Of a stretch of DNA of 64,000 nt, positions 8,192-19,876 are shown piece after piece. The notes under the pieces are model-generated. The model was given only the letters and a program-made list of their open reading frames with translations, did not search any database and was not told the origin of the DNA. The first letter of the stretch is position 1, and every line of letters begins with the position of its first letter. A program made the translations under genes and the position numbers. The DNA is taken from contig NZ_JALZ01000004.1 in assembly GCF_000521785.1 (NCBI RefSeq), positions 62,001 through 126,000 of the forward strand. Reading direction: 5' to 3'. The DNA is from Roseivivax halodurans JCM 10272 (lineage in GTDB: Bacteria > Pseudomonadota > Alphaproteobacteria > Rhodobacterales > Rhodobacteraceae).

Positions 8192-9118
8192 ATGCCCGAC
8201 ACGCGTCAGGTCGCCCGGGACATATCCTATTCCTATTCCGCCCAGACCAAGGGAGGCCGCGCGCTCATCCGGCTGATGGAGAACGCCACCGGACGTGTAC
8301 GTCTGATCCGGCGCGCGAAGGGCTACCAGGACGAGGTCGCCCAGGGCCGCGATTTTTGGGAGGTGATGGTCGAGCGCTACGGGTTGCGGCTCGACGTCGT
8401 GGGCGGGGCGCTGACCGACATCCCGCGCGAGGGGCCGCTGGTCGTGGTCGCGAACCATCCCTACGGCATCCTCGACGGACTGATCCTCGGGCATCTTCTG
8501 TCGGTGACGCGGGGCGATTTCCGCATCCTCGCGCATCGCGTCTTCCGCCGGGCCGAGGATCTCGACCGGGTGATCCTGCCGATCAGCTTCGACGAGACCA
8601 AGGAGGCGGTGCAGCAGAACCTCGAGACCCGCAAGGAGGCGCTGCGCTATCTCGGCGCGGGCGGCGCGATCGGGATCTTTCCGGGCGGCACCGTGTCGAC
8701 GGCGGCCAAGCCGTTCCGGCGGCCGATGGACCCCGGCTGGCGCAGCTTCACCGCGCGGATGATCGCCAAGTCCGGCGCGACCGTGGTGCCGATCTATTTC
8801 GACGGACACAACTCGCGGCTCTTCCAGCTGGCCTCGCACCTGCACACGACGTTGCGCATGGGTCTTCTGATCCGCGAGTTCCGCCGGCGCGTCGACAAGC
8901 CCGTCCGGCTGGTGATCGGACGGCCCATTCCGCCGGAGGAGATTGGACCCCGCGCGTCGGATGCTCGAGAGCTTATGGAATTCCTCCGCAAATCGACCTA
9001 CGGATTGTCCCCGACGCCACTGGCGTCGCTCGACGCCGGGTTCGAGTTCGAGGGCCGTTACAAGGACCCGAAGGCGAAGGACGGCAGGCTGAAACGCGCA
9101 TCCAGCGCGGGCTACTAG
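8192..9118 (+). CDS. Lysophospholipid acyltransferase family (PlsC-like) protein
   Basis: From the ATG at 8192 the protein has 308 residues. An in-frame ATG at 8057 would add 45 residues without homologous wording, while 8192 has GAGGAG 11 nt upstream. The acyltransferase motif reads NHPYGILDG, with His and Asp separated by five residues, as in the hemolysin-type branch of the family. A second motif, FPGGTVS, follows, and then [16 protein letters not shown]. The family transfers acyl groups to lysophospholipids or related lipids at the inner membrane. It lies 29 nt upstream of murI on the same strand and may be cotranscribed. The acyl acceptor is not known. Confidence 0.82.
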   Translation: MPDTRQVARDISYSYSAQTKGGRALIRLMENATGRVRLIRRAKGYQDEVAQGRDFWEVMVERYGLRLDVVGGALTDIPREGPLVVVANHPYGILDGLILGHLLSVTRGDFRILAHRVFRRAEDLDRVILPISFDETKEAVQQNLETRKEALRYLGAGGAIGIFPGGTVSTAAKPFRRPMDPGWRSFTARMIAKSGATVVPIYFDGHNSRLFQLASHLHTTLRMGLLIREFRRRVDKPVRLVIGRPIPPEEIGPRASDARELMEFLRKSTYGLSPTPLASLDAGFEFEGRYKDPKAKDGRLKRASSAGY

Positions 9119-9147
9119 GGCCCGGCGGGGCAGGGCAGGGACGGGAC

Positions 9148-9957
9148 ATGGCGGTAGGCATCTTCGATTCGGGGCTCGGCGGCCTCACCGTGCTCGACGC
9201 CGTGTCGAAACGGCTGCCGGACGTGCCCTTCGTCTATCTCGGCGACAACGCCAACGCGCCTTACGGGGTGCGCGAGGCGGACGCGATCTACGACCTGACG
9301 ACGGCGGCGGTGCAGCGCCTCTTCGACGAGGGCTGCGATCTGGTGATCCTCGCCTGCAACACAGCGAGCGCGGCGGCGCTGCGGCGGATGCAGGAGGGCT
9401 GGGTGCCGCAGGGCAAGCGCGTGCTCGGGGTCTTCGTGCCGCTGATCGAGGCGCTGACCGAGCGGCGCTGGGGCGACAACTCGCCGCCGCGCGAGGTTGC
9501 GGTGAATTGCGTCGCGCTCTTCGCGACGCCCGCGACGGTGCGCTCCCGCGCCTTCCAGCGTGAGCTGTCGTTCCGGGCGGTGGGCGTCGATGTCGAGGCG
9601 CAGGCCTGCGGCGGGCTCGTCGACGCGATCGAGGAGGGCGACATGATCCTCGCCGAGGCGCTGGTGCGGTCCCATGTCGAGGCGCTGAAGCGCAAGATGC
9701 CGCATCCGCAGGCGGCGATGCTCGGCTGCACCCATTACCCGCTGCTCGAGGCCGAGTTCGCCGAGGCGCTGGGCCCGGACGTTCAGGTCTTCAGCCAGGC
9801 GAATGTCGTGGCCGAGAGCCTCGAGGATTATCTCAGGCGCCATCCCCAGATGGCGGGCGGCGGGTCGTCGAAGTTCCTCACGACCGGGGATCCGCGCAAG
9901 GTGTCGGGGCAGGCGACGCAGTTCCTGCGGCGGGAGATCCGCTTCGAGAAGGCCTGA
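9148..9957 (+). CDS. murI: Glutamate racemase
   Basis: The 269-residue protein interconverts L- and D-glutamate for peptidoglycan synthesis in the cytoplasm. Family motifs are visible: [13 protein letters not shown] (4-16), [11 protein letters not shown] (31-41), [10 protein letters not shown] with the first catalytic Cys, and [10 protein letters not shown] with the second. The ATG at 9148 begins the conserved N-terminus directly. It overlaps no other gene and probably shares a transcript with the acyltransferase upstream. Confidence 0.95.
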   Translation: MAVGIFDSGLGGLTVLDAVSKRLPDVPFVYLGDNANAPYGVREADAIYDLTTAAVQRLFDEGCDLVILACNTASAAALRRMQEGWVPQGKRVLGVFVPLIEALTERRWGDNSPPREVAVNCVALFATPATVRSRAFQRELSFRAVGVDVEAQACGGLVDAIEEGDMILAEALVRSHVEALKRKMPHPQAAMLGCTHYPLLEAEFAEALGPDVQVFSQANVVAESLEDYLRRHPQMAGGGSSKFLTTGDPRKVSGQATQFLRREIRFEKA

Positions 9958-10026
9958 GCCCGCGCCATTTCCCCGCGCTGCGCCTTGCGGTAAGGACCCC
10001 CTGACCATCAGACCGGGTGAGGACAC

Positions 10027-11055
10027 ATGACCCACAAGATCGCCATCCTCGGCGCGTCGGGCTATACCGGCGCAGAACTTCTGAGACTAATCGCAACGCA
10101 TCCCTCCTTCGAGGTCGCGGCGCTTGCCGCCAATTCCAAGGCCGGGATGGAGATGGCGGATGTCTTTCCGCATCTGCGACATCTCGATCTGCCGACGCTG
10201 GTGACCTGGGAGGAGATCGACTGGAACGGCATCGACCTCTGCTTCTGCGCGCTGCCGCACAAGACGAGCCAGGAGGTGATCCGGGAGCTTCCGCGGCACC
10301 TGAAGATCGTCGATCTCTCGGCCGATTTCCGGCTGCGTGACCCCGAGGCCTACGCGCTCTGGTACGGCAACCCGCACGCGGCGGTCGAGATGCAGGGCGA
10401 GGCGGTCTACGGGCTGACCGAGTTCTATCGCGAGAAGATCCGGGCGGCGCGGCTCGTTGCGGGCACCGGCTGCAACGCGGCGACGGGGCAGTTCGCGCTG
10501 CGGCCGCTGATCGAGCGGGGCGTGATCGGGCTGGGTGACATCATCCTCGATCTCAAATGCGGGGTCAGCGGGGCCGGTCGGTCGCTCAAGGAGAACCTGC
10601 TGCATGCCGAGCTGTCGGAAGGGACCAACGCCTACGGGGTCGGCGGGACGCACCGGCATCTGGGCGAGTTCGACCAGGAGTTCACCGAGCTTGCGGGGCG
10701 CGAGGTGCGCGTGCAGTTCACCCCGCATCTGCTGCCGATGAACCGCGGCATCCTCGCGACGGCCTATGTCTCGGGCGAGGCGGAGGCGATCCACGCGGCC
10801 TTTGCCGAGGCCTATGCGGACGAGCCGTTCCTCGAGGTGCTGCCCTTCGGCCAGACACCCTCGACGCATCACGTGCGCGGGTCGAACTTCTGCCATATCG
10901 GCGTCGTCGGGGACCGGATCGCGGGGCGCGCCATTGTCGTTGCGGCACTCGACAACCTCACCAAGGGCTCGTCGGGGCAGGCGGTGCAGAACGCCAACCT
11001 CATGCTCGGAGAGGACGAGACGGCGGGCCTGATGCTCGCGCCGTGTTTTCCGTGA
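10027..11055 (+). CDS. argC: N-acetyl-gamma-glutamyl-phosphate reductase
   Basis: This 342-residue protein catalyses the NADPH-dependent third step of arginine synthesis. An NAD(P)-binding start [16 protein letters not shown] (about 5-20) is followed by [13 protein letters not shown] with the catalytic Cys, and by the ArgC words [13 protein letters not shown] and [13 protein letters not shown]. The length fits the long ArgC type. A 69-nt gap follows murI. ccmE lies 76 nt downstream on the same strand, a pairing seen in Rhodobacterales. Confidence 0.95.
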   Translation: MTHKIAILGASGYTGAELLRLIATHPSFEVAALAANSKAGMEMADVFPHLRHLDLPTLVTWEEIDWNGIDLCFCALPHKTSQEVIRELPRHLKIVDLSADFRLRDPEAYALWYGNPHAAVEMQGEAVYGLTEFYREKIRAARLVAGTGCNAATGQFALRPLIERGVIGLGDIILDLKCGVSGAGRSLKENLLHAELSEGTNAYGVGGTHRHLGEFDQEFTELAGREVRVQFTPHLLPMNRGILATAYVSGEAEAIHAAFAEAYADEPFLEVLPFGQTPSTHHVRGSNFCHIGVVGDRIAGRAIVVAALDNLTKGSSGQAVQNANLMLGEDETAGLMLAPCFP

Positions 11056-11131
11056 CCCTGCGGCGCCGCGTCCCTTTCGCGGGGGCGCGGAGACGGATAT
11101 GTTTCCGTCACCTTGAGGAAGGAGCCGGCGC

Positions 11132-11587
11132 ATGGCGCTCATGTCCCTGAAGAAGAAGCGGCGGGTGCAGGTCGTGGCGCTGGCGGCGGTCGCGCTGACG
11201 CTGTCGACGGCGCTGATCGGCTATGCCATGCGCGACGGGATCAACTTCTTCCGCTCGCCGTCCGAAGTGGTGGAGGCGCCGCCCGCCCCGACCGAGACCT
11301 TCCGCATCGGCGGGCTGGTCGAGGAGGGCACGCTCGTGCGCGGTCAGGGCGAGAGCATCACCTTTTCGGTGACCGATGGCGGCGCGAGCGTGCCGGTCGT
11401 CTTCACCGGCGTGCTGCCCGATCTCTTCGAGGAAAACCAGGGCATGGTCGGCACCGGGCGCTACGTCGACGGCACCTTCGAGGCGTCGGAGATCCTCGCC
11501 AAGCATGACGAGACCTACATGCCCAAGGAAGTCACCGACGCGCTCAAGGAGCAGGGCGTCTACCGCGAGAGCGCGCCCGAAAGTTAA
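11132..11587 (+). CDS. ccmE: Cytochrome c maturation protein CcmE (periplasmic haem chaperone)
   Basis: This 151-residue protein has one N-terminal membrane anchor (about 12-30) and a periplasmic OB-fold domain. The haem-binding His is H125 in AKHDETYMP, with Tyr129 following, as in the family. CcmE receives haem from CcmC/D and passes it to CcmF/H for attachment to apocytochrome c. GGAG seven nt before the ATG at 11132 supports this start over the ATG at 11141. Its partners ccmF and ccmH lie about 18 kb away. It converges with DedA, sharing the last four bases. Confidence 0.94.
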   Translation: MALMSLKKKRRVQVVALAAVALTLSTALIGYAMRDGINFFRSPSEVVEAPPAPTETFRIGGLVEEGTLVRGQGESITFSVTDGGASVPVVFTGVLPDLFEENQGMVGTGRYVDGTFEASEILAKHDETYMPKEVTDALKEQGVYRESAPES

Positions 11588-12210
11588 GCCCGCCCCTTGG
11601 CCTCTTCCTTGCGGATCGTGCGGCGGAAGGTGACCACGCGGTAGAGATACCAGATTACGATGGCGGCCATGACCACGTTCGACACCGGCGCGAGCCAGCC
11701 TTTCACCGCGTCGTAGTTCTGCCCGAGATACCAGCCGGCGATCGTCAGGATCGCGGTCCAGAGCACCGTCCCGGCGGTCGTGTAGGTCAGGAATTTCGGC
11801 AGCGACATGCCCGAGATGCCCGCGGGCACCGAAATGAAGGTCCGCACGCCCGGAATGAGGCGGCCGAAGAAGACCGCCTTGCCGCCATGGGTGTCGAACC
11901 AGCGGTCGGCGGTGTCGATCTCTCCGGGAGTGAGCGTCAGCAGGCGGCCATACTTGCGCGAGAACGCCTTGAGCCGGTCGAGGCCGATGAAGACGCCGAC
12001 ATAGTACCAGAAGAGCGCGCCGATCAGAGAGCCCGCGGAGCCGGCGAGGATCATCAGGATCAGGCTCTGCCCGTCGCGTTCGGCGATGTAGCCGGCGAGT
12101 GGCATGACGATCTCAGACGGGATCGGGGGGAAGAGGTTCTCGAGGAACATCAGGGCCGCTGCCGCGAGGTAGCTGCCCTGCTGCATGAGTTGAGTGATCC
12201 AGTCCGTCAT
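11584..12210 (-). CDS. DedA family membrane protein
   Basis: This 208-residue polytopic protein has DedA/SNARE-associated family wording: ENLFPPIPSEIVMPLAGY (about 24-41), GALFWYYVG, and FFGRLIPGVRTFISVPAG with the conserved Arg/Gly/Pro set. DedA proteins are inner-membrane transporters now linked to undecaprenyl phosphate or phospholipid recycling. The ATG at 12210 follows an AGGAGCCCC stretch, and the upstream extension in frame has no family content. Its exact lipid substrate is unknown. Confidence 0.88.
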   Translation of the reverse strand: MTDWITQLMQQGSYLAAAALMFLENLFPPIPSEIVMPLAGYIAERDGQSLILMILAGSAGSLIGALFWYYVGVFIGLDRLKAFSRKYGRLLTLTPGEIDTADRWFDTHGGKAVFFGRLIPGVRTFISVPAGISGMSLPKFLTYTTAGTVLWTAILTIAGWYLGQNYDAVKGWLAPVSNVVMAAIVIWYLYRVVTFRRTIRKEEAKGRA

Positions 12211-12319
12211 CGGGGCTCCTGCGTGTGTCGGCTTGCCACAAACGCGCGGGGCGGCGGAAAAGTTCTGTGCGACCGCGCGAAGGGTAAACGGGTCTCCGGA
12301 CCGGTACGGAGACCTGCCG

Positions 12320-13924
12320 TTACCAGAGCCAGACGACGATCCCGGTGGTCGCGGCGAAGAGGACACCGCCCCAGAGCAGTGGGCTGAGATAGGCCGGCGA
12401 GCCCACGGTGGTCAGCATCTCCCACGCCTCGGAGGAGGACCACACGAGTTCCTCGACGCCCTCCTTCCGGGGCTGGCGGGTCATGGCGGAGATCCCGAGA
12501 TTGAGGGCGATGCCCACGAAGAACAGGATCGTGCCCATGACGGTGTAGTGGATCGCGGGCAGGCCCGCCGCCTCCCACACGCCGGTGATCTCCTTCAGGA
12601 TGAAGAGCGGGATGCCGACCACGACGCCGAAGACGATGGTCCAGAAGGCACCGTTGCCGTTCGCCCAGCTGACCGCGAGGCCGACCATGTAGGTCGCTAC
12701 GATGGTCGGGACGATGTAGCTCAGCGAGGACTGGAAGTAGCCGAAGAGAGTGCCGAACGAGCCGATGAAGGGCGCGTAGACCGCCGCGAAGATCAGGAAG
12801 CAGCCGGTGGCGATCTGGCCGATGATCACGAGCCGCTTTTCGCTGTAGTTCGGGCGCATGGGCTGGACGAAATCCTTGACCACGAGCGAGGCGAGCGCCG
12901 TCGCCGCGCTGTCGACCGAGGACATGATCGCCGCGATCAGCGCCGCCATCACGAGCCCGCGTATGCCGATCGGCGTGAGCTCGAAGGCGAGCTTGGGGAA
13001 GGCGAGGTCGGGCGTCTCGAGATCGGGGTAGAGCTGGAGCGCGATGAGGCCCGGGATGATCATGATGAAGATGTTGGGCAGCTTCAGGAACCCCGCGAAG
13101 AGCGCGCCGATCCGGCCGTTCTTGAGGTCCTTCGCCGCGAGCGTGCGCTGCGCGACGAACTGGTTCATGGTCCAGAGATAGAAGCTGAGCAGCGTGACGC
13201 CCCAGAGCCCGTGCCACGGGGTGAAGTCGTTCTCCATCGGCAGGATCAGGTGATGCTTGGTCTCGTCGACGCCAGTCCAGATCTCGCTCCAGCCGCCGAT
13301 CTCCTGCAGGCCGAGCACGAAGATCAGCAGGCCCCCGAGGATCAGCAGGATGGATTGCACGGTGTCGGTCACGACCACCGCCGCGAGGCCGCCCATCACG
13401 GTGTAGATGCCGGCGATCAGCGCCAGAACCGCCGCGGCCGTCCAGATGTTCAGGAAGCCGAACGTGTTGGAAATGACAAGTCCGCCCGCATAAAGCGCGC
13501 CCGCGACGTCGATCAGCATGACCGCGAGAATGGTGAAGATCGAATAGGCCTTGCGGGATCGCACGTCGAACCGCATCTCGAGGAATTCCGGCGTCGTCGC
13601 AATTCGGGCCCTGAGATAGGAGGGCAGGATGAATATGGCGAAGAGGATCAGGACGATCGCGGCCGTCCATTCGTAATTGTATATCGCAATCCCGTTCTCA
13701 TAGGCGCCGCCCATGAGACCGACGAAACTCGAGCCCGACATGTTCGAGGCGAAGAGCGAAAAGCCGATGACGAACCAGCCGAGATTGCGCCCGGCCAGGA
13801 AATAATCATCGGATTCGCCGCCGCGTTTTCGCGAGACATACAGCCCGTGCGCGACGATCCCGATGAAATAGGCAAGCACGATGAGATAATCGATCAGATG
13901 AAGATCGAATTGCGCTTCACCCAT
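12320..13924 (-). CDS. Sodium/solute symporter (SSS family, SLC5-like)
   Basis: This 534-residue protein has about 13-14 hydrophobic segments. It opens with a short helix, then DDYFLAGRNLGWFVIG and SLFASNMSGSSFVGLMG (about 40-72), the sodium-site signature of the SGLT/SSS family. Further signatures are YTVMGGLAAVVVTDTVQS and AIMSSVDSAATALASL. Members co-import sugars, inositol, or other solutes with sodium. Wording is closer to the sugar/inositol branch than to PutP, but the substrate is not certain. It precedes DedA on the same strand. Confidence 0.87.
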   Translation of the reverse strand: MGEAQFDLHLIDYLIVLAYFIGIVAHGLYVSRKRGGESDDYFLAGRNLGWFVIGFSLFASNMSGSSFVGLMGGAYENGIAIYNYEWTAAIVLILFAIFILPSYLRARIATTPEFLEMRFDVRSRKAYSIFTILAVMLIDVAGALYAGGLVISNTFGFLNIWTAAAVLALIAGIYTVMGGLAAVVVTDTVQSILLILGGLLIFVLGLQEIGGWSEIWTGVDETKHHLILPMENDFTPWHGLWGVTLLSFYLWTMNQFVAQRTLAAKDLKNGRIGALFAGFLKLPNIFIMIIPGLIALQLYPDLETPDLAFPKLAFELTPIGIRGLVMAALIAAIMSSVDSAATALASLVVKDFVQPMRPNYSEKRLVIIGQIATGCFLIFAAVYAPFIGSFGTLFGYFQSSLSYIVPTIVATYMVGLAVSWANGNGAFWTIVFGVVVGIPLFILKEITGVWEAAGLPAIHYTVMGTILFFVGIALNLGISAMTRQPRKEGVEELVWSSSEAWEMLTTVGSPAYLSPLLWGGVLFAATTGIVVWLW

Positions 13925-14104
13925 GAGGCTCCTCCTTCCTCATAGATACAATCTTGACGCGCAACGATATGGTGAAAAACTTTGTTCCGGCGTCATGCGG
14001 CGAGTGCGCAAAAGCATGGCGGGAATTGCGCGCGATTCCGCACGAATTCAGCGCGTTGGGCCGAGAAATAAAATTTCGCGAAAATGGCGCTCGAGGCGCG
14101 GGTC

Positions 14105-14131
14105 GGGCGCCGCCGATGGCAGGCGGCGCCC
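14105..14131 (-). terminator. Terminator-like hairpin after eno
   Basis: A perfect ten-pair stem GGGCGCCGCC/GGCGGCGCCC with a 7-nt loop lies nine nt beyond the eno stop. No T-run follows, so it may stabilise the 3' end or aid Rho-independent stopping only weakly. Confidence 0.5.
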
Positions 14132-14139
14132 CTTGCGCG

Positions 14140-16401
<2,262 letters not shown>

Positions 16402-16455
16402 TTACGCCCGGGACCGGGGAATGGCCAGAGGGGGCGCGGGGATGTGAGGGCGGGT

Positions 16456-16488
16456 GCCTCCGGCGGGAGTATTTTTGCCAAGAAGAAG
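16456..16488 (+). repeat. 33-bp intergenic repeat, copy 1
   Basis: The element begins GCCTCCGGCGGG, continues with an AT-rich TATTTTT core and ends with AAGAAGAAG. It lies between the Mur/Fur regulator gene and the EamA gene. Two further copies lie at 31973 and 43647. Confidence 0.75.
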
Positions 16489-16547
16489 CGGGGAGGGTCG
16501 GAGACAGAGCCTGCGGCGGGGATAGTCGCGCCGGGCGGGGCGGCGGG

Positions 16548-16964
16548 CTAGCGGCGCTTTTTCAGCGGGGTGCCGTAAAGCTCCATCCGGTGGCCCTCGA
16601 GACGGAAGCCGAGGCGTTCGGCGATCTTTTCCTGCAGCGCCTCGATCTCGGGGTCTACGAATTCGATCACCCGTCCCGTGGTGAGGTCGATGAGGTGGTC
16701 GTGATGGGCGCGCTCGGCGTCCTCGTAGCGGGAGCGGCCGTCGCCGAAATCGACGCGGTCGAGGATGCCCGCCTCCTCGAAGAGCTTGACCGTGCGGTAG
16801 ACTGTGGCGAGCGAGATCTTCGGATCGCGGGCGGCAGCGCGGGCGTGCAGTTCCTCGACGTCGGGGTGATCCTCGGCCTCGTCCAGAACCTCGGCGATGG
16901 TCCGGCGCTGGCCGGTCATCCGCAGGCCCTTGTCCGTGCAGCGGTCGGGGATGGTGTCGGTCAT
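16548..16964 (-). CDS. Fur-family metalloregulator, Mur-like
   Basis: This 138-residue protein has the Fur layout: winged helix with ISLATVYRTVKLFEEAGI (about 50-67), then the metal-binding AERAHHDHLIDLTTGRVIEF. The usual CxxC zinc-site cysteines of classical Fur are absent; the word is LIDLTTGRVIEF rather than CLDCG. That pattern fits alphaproteobacterial Mur/Fur, which senses manganese or iron. Its ATG overlaps the stop of the upstream EamA gene in an ATGA, so the two are translationally coupled. Its targets cannot be read from the window. Confidence 0.87.
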   Translation of the reverse strand: MTDTIPDRCTDKGLRMTGQRRTIAEVLDEAEDHPDVEELHARAAARDPKISLATVYRTVKLFEEAGILDRVDFGDGRSRYEDAERAHHDHLIDLTTGRVIEFVDPEIEALQEKIAERLGFRLEGHRMELYGTPLKKRR

Positions 16965-17908
16965 GGACGCGCTCGCGTGGCGTGGGGGGGAGGCGTTCCT
17001 TCTAGCCCCTCGCTTCGGCGCCCGCCAAGAGGGGCGGCGCGGGTTTTCGCCCGCGTCCGCGCGCCGTGGCGCAGATAGAGCGCGAGCGCGCCGATCACGA
17101 TGGCGCCGCCGGCGAGCATCCGAGGCGTTGGCGCCTCGCCGGTGCCGAGCCAGACCCAGACCGGGCCGAGCACCGTCTCGAGCAGCATGAAGAGGCTGAC
17201 CACGGCCGCGCTGGCGTGGCGCGAGGCGTAGGAGAGCATGAAGAACGAGACCGGCAGGATCAGGATCGCCGTCACGAGGATCGCCCAGATCGTGCCGTCC
17301 GCCATGCGCGCGGGTCCGGTGATCGCGACGGCCGAGAGGCCGGTGACCATGCCGCCCGCGCCCATGGCGAGAAGGAGCGGAATCTGCGGGTTGTGGCGCA
17401 GGGTGACGAAGTTGAGCGCGAGCGCGAGGGCGGTGACGAGGCCGCAGAGCGCGCCGAGGATCGCCGAGCCGTGGATCTCCGATGAGCTCTCGCTCGTCAC
17501 CGCCAGCGCGATGCCGGCGAGGACGACCGCGATGGTGATCCAGGTGGCGCGGTCGGTGCGCTCGCCGTAGAGCACGCGGCCGAGCACTGCGGCCCAGACC
17601 GGCACGGTGGCGACGGCGAGGAGCATCACGGCGACGGGCGCGAGCGCGATGCCTGCCGGGAAGGCGGCGTTGTTGACCGCCTGCGCGCCCATCACGGTAA
17701 GCCCGGCTCCGGTGCAGGCGGCGGCGATGTCGGTGCCTCGGCTGCGCGCGGTGAGCGCCCAGGCGATCAGGAAGATCGCCGCCATGATCGGCGCGCGCCA
17801 GGCCACCATCTGGCCCGCATCCATGCCCGACAGGCGCATGAAGAGAGCGTCGGGCGAGAGGATCAGCGCGGCGATGCAGGCGATGGCGGGGCCGGAGAGG
17901 CGGGGCAT
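16961..17908 (-). CDS. EamA/DMT-family membrane transporter
   Basis: From the ATG at 17908 the protein has 315 residues and about ten membrane segments. Two EamA repeats are visible; the first contains MDAGQMVAWRAPIMA and NNAAFPAGIALAPVAVMLLA, and the second ends in RHASAAVVSLFMLLETVLGP. The C-terminal tail is basic. The gene shares an ATGA overlap with the downstream Mur/Fur gene, which suggests that its export role may be tied to metal status. That link is inferred. Confidence 0.85.
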   Translation of the reverse strand: MPRLSGPAIACIAALILSPDALFMRLSGMDAGQMVAWRAPIMAAIFLIAWALTARSRGTDIAAACTGAGLTVMGAQAVNNAAFPAGIALAPVAVMLLAVATVPVWAAVLGRVLYGERTDRATWITIAVVLAGIALAVTSESSSEIHGSAILGALCGLVTALALALNFVTLRHNPQIPLLLAMGAGGMVTGLSAVAITGPARMADGTIWAILVTAILILPVSFFMLSYASRHASAAVVSLFMLLETVLGPVWVWLGTGEAPTPRMLAGGAIVIGALALYLRHGARTRAKTRAAPLGGRRSEGLEGTPPPHATRARP

Positions 17909-17979
17909 GGAGGTAGGCCTTTCGACGGACGACCGGCCCGCCCGCGAGGGGCGAGCCGGCGATAGAGCTTCGGGCGCGC

Positions 17980-18774
17980 TCAGGCGTAGAGCGGCTGGAT
18001 GCCCTGCTGGACGTGCAGCGCGTTCACCTCGGGCTCGCCCAGACCGAGCGCCTTGGCGAGGCTGTCGAGATATTGCGCCTCCGCCTCGGTGTCGACGCGG
18101 ATCGTCATGAGTGACGCCGAATAGACCGGCATGCGCTGCGCCTCGGGCGTGTCCTTCGCCAGCGCCTCGACGTCGATCGGGGCGGCGAGCTGCTCCCTGA
18201 CGAAGGCGATGTCGTCCTCGGTCGCGTCGTCGCCGACCAGCTCCATGATCTTTGCCTTCTCGTCGGCGTCGATCTCGCCGTCGGATTTTGCGGCCTGGAT
18301 CATCGCGCGGAGCATGAGGGCGGCGGAGTGCTCGAGCTCGGGCGCGGTCTGCTCGGCGTTGAACTGGTCGAGAAGGGTGCCGATGCCCTTGCCGCCCATC
18401 GACGCCGCGCCCGAGGTGGCGGCGATCATGCCGGTCTGCTCCTTGGGCATCGACGACAGCAGGCCGCTGCCGGGTTTCGGCGGCGTGGCGCCTGCACCGG
18501 TCATCGCGCCGGCGCCGCCCATCATCGCCGAGAGGTCGAAGCCCGAGGCGCGCATCTTGTCGAGCAGCGCCTGCATCGGCTGCGTGGCCTGGCTCGCGGC
18601 GCCCTGCATGCCCGCGGTCATCTGGCTGCTGGCCTTGGTCATCGGGTGGCTGCCCTTGACCTGCGCGCCGCCGCCGAAGAGGCCGGTGAGGCCCTGTCCG
18701 CGCGACATGCGGTCGACGCCGCGCGCGGCGGCATAGCCGATGGCGACCTTGGCGAGTGTCTTCATCATGCCCAT
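17980..18774 (-). CDS. DUF533 / TerB-like tellurite resistance family protein
   Basis: The protein has 264 residues from the ATG at 18774, which follows GGAGGAGCACCTC. The N-terminal half is Gly/Met/Ala-rich and low in complexity (GLFGGGAQVKG and AMMGGAGAMTGAG). The C-terminal half (about 150-260) is a TerB-like helical domain with LMLRAMIQAAKSDGEIDADE, which holds the acidic residues usual for this family. DUF533 proteins (YebE-like) are inner-membrane or periplasm-facing proteins of unknown function. It sits between the zntB-like and EamA genes on one strand with short gaps. Confidence 0.85.
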   Translation of the reverse strand: MGMMKTLAKVAIGYAAARGVDRMSRGQGLTGLFGGGAQVKGSHPMTKASSQMTAGMQGAASQATQPMQALLDKMRASGFDLSAMMGGAGAMTGAGATPPKPGSGLLSSMPKEQTGMIAATSGAASMGGKGIGTLLDQFNAEQTAPELEHSAALMLRAMIQAAKSDGEIDADEKAKIMELVGDDATEDDIAFVREQLAAPIDVEALAKDTPEAQRMPVYSASLMTIRVDTEAEAQYLDSLAKALGLGEPEVNALHVQQGIQPLYA

Positions 18775-18848
18775 GAGGTGCTCCTCCGTCTCTGGGGGCG
18801 TCGTTGCGAGAGGCTGGCACATCGTCCCGGCCTGCGCGAGTCCCTGCG

Positions 18849-19805
18849 CTAGAAGAGTTTCATGAGGCGCAGGACCAGCCAGACCAGCGCGCCGAGCCCG
18901 AAGCTCGCCAGCGTCAGGATGGCGAAGGCGGCCGGGGTTCCGGTGCCCGGCATGCCGGCGACGTTCACACCGAAGAGGCCGGTCACGAAGCTCATCGGCA
19001 GGAAGATCGCGGCGACGATGGAGAGCGCGTAGGAATTCTTCGAGAGGCGCGCGTTCTGCTTCATGTCGACATGGTCGGCAAGCGCGGCGAGCCGGTCGCG
19101 GATCGCCGCCATCTCCTCGAGCGCGCGCTGGGCGCGGTCGGCGAGCTCGGAGAGATCCTCGCGCGCCTCGGCGTCGATTACGGGCAGCCGGTGTTCGGTG
19201 AGCGCGGCGAGGGCCGTCGCCTGGGGCCCCAGGAAGCGGTGCAGGCGGATCGCGGCGGTGCGCAGCTCCGGCAGGTCGCGGCGGCCGTCGTGGCGGTCGT
19301 CCTCGAAGAGCACGTCCTCGAGATCGTCGACCCGGTCCTCGAGCCCGACGCCGTATTCCTCGATCCGGCCGGTGAAGTTCGCCGCGAGCGCCACCAGCAG
19401 CATCTGCGGAGAGGGCGGCGCACGGCCGGCTTCGGTCCGGGCGGCCACCTCCTGTGCGGCAGTGATCGGACGGCGGCGCACGGTGACGACGAGACTGGAC
19501 GTGGCCCAGAGACGCAGGGCCACCATGTCCTCGGGGTCGTCGTCCTCGGACGAGAGGTTGAGGCCGCGCAGGATGACGATGAGGCCGCCCTCGTGCGCGA
19601 GGCTGCGGGGCCGGGTCTCGGGCTGCGAGAGGATCTCTGCGGCGCGCTGGGGCAGGTGGGCGAAGAGCCACGCCTCGGTGCCCTCGTGGGTGAAGTCGCA
19701 GTGGATCCAGCGATAGCCCTCGGCGGGCGGGGTCTCGAGGTCGGCGACGGGCGTCGCGGCGCCGTCGGGGGCGATGTCGTAGGCGAAGAGCGGGGTCATG
19801 GGCAT
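18849..19805 (-). CDS. CorA/ZntB-family divalent cation transporter, ZntB-like
   Basis: This 318-residue protein has a soluble N-terminal domain (about 1-250) and two C-terminal membrane helices. The pore signature between them reads GVNVAGMPGT, a GVN form, which in this family marks ZntB-like rather than GMN-type CorA. The preceding helix SKNSYALSIVAAIFLPMSFVTGLFG fits TM1. ZntB moves zinc, probably by proton-driven uptake. The gene is in a minus-strand run with selO upstream (71 nt) and the DUF533 gene downstream (74 nt). Confidence 0.88.
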   Translation of the reverse strand: MPMTPLFAYDIAPDGAATPVADLETPPAEGYRWIHCDFTHEGTEAWLFAHLPQRAAEILSQPETRPRSLAHEGGLIVILRGLNLSSEDDDPEDMVALRLWATSSLVVTVRRRPITAAQEVAARTEAGRAPPSPQMLLVALAANFTGRIEEYGVGLEDRVDDLEDVLFEDDRHDGRRDLPELRTAAIRLHRFLGPQATALAALTEHRLPVIDAEAREDLSELADRAQRALEEMAAIRDRLAALADHVDMKQNARLSKNSYALSIVAAIFLPMSFVTGLFGVNVAGMPGTGTPAAFAILTLASFGLGALVWLVLRLMKLF

Positions 19806-19876
19806 CCTTTGCGATCCCGGTCTGAACCGGGATCGGCAGGGAGGGGTTCCCGGAACCGGCCCGTTATGCGGTCGCG

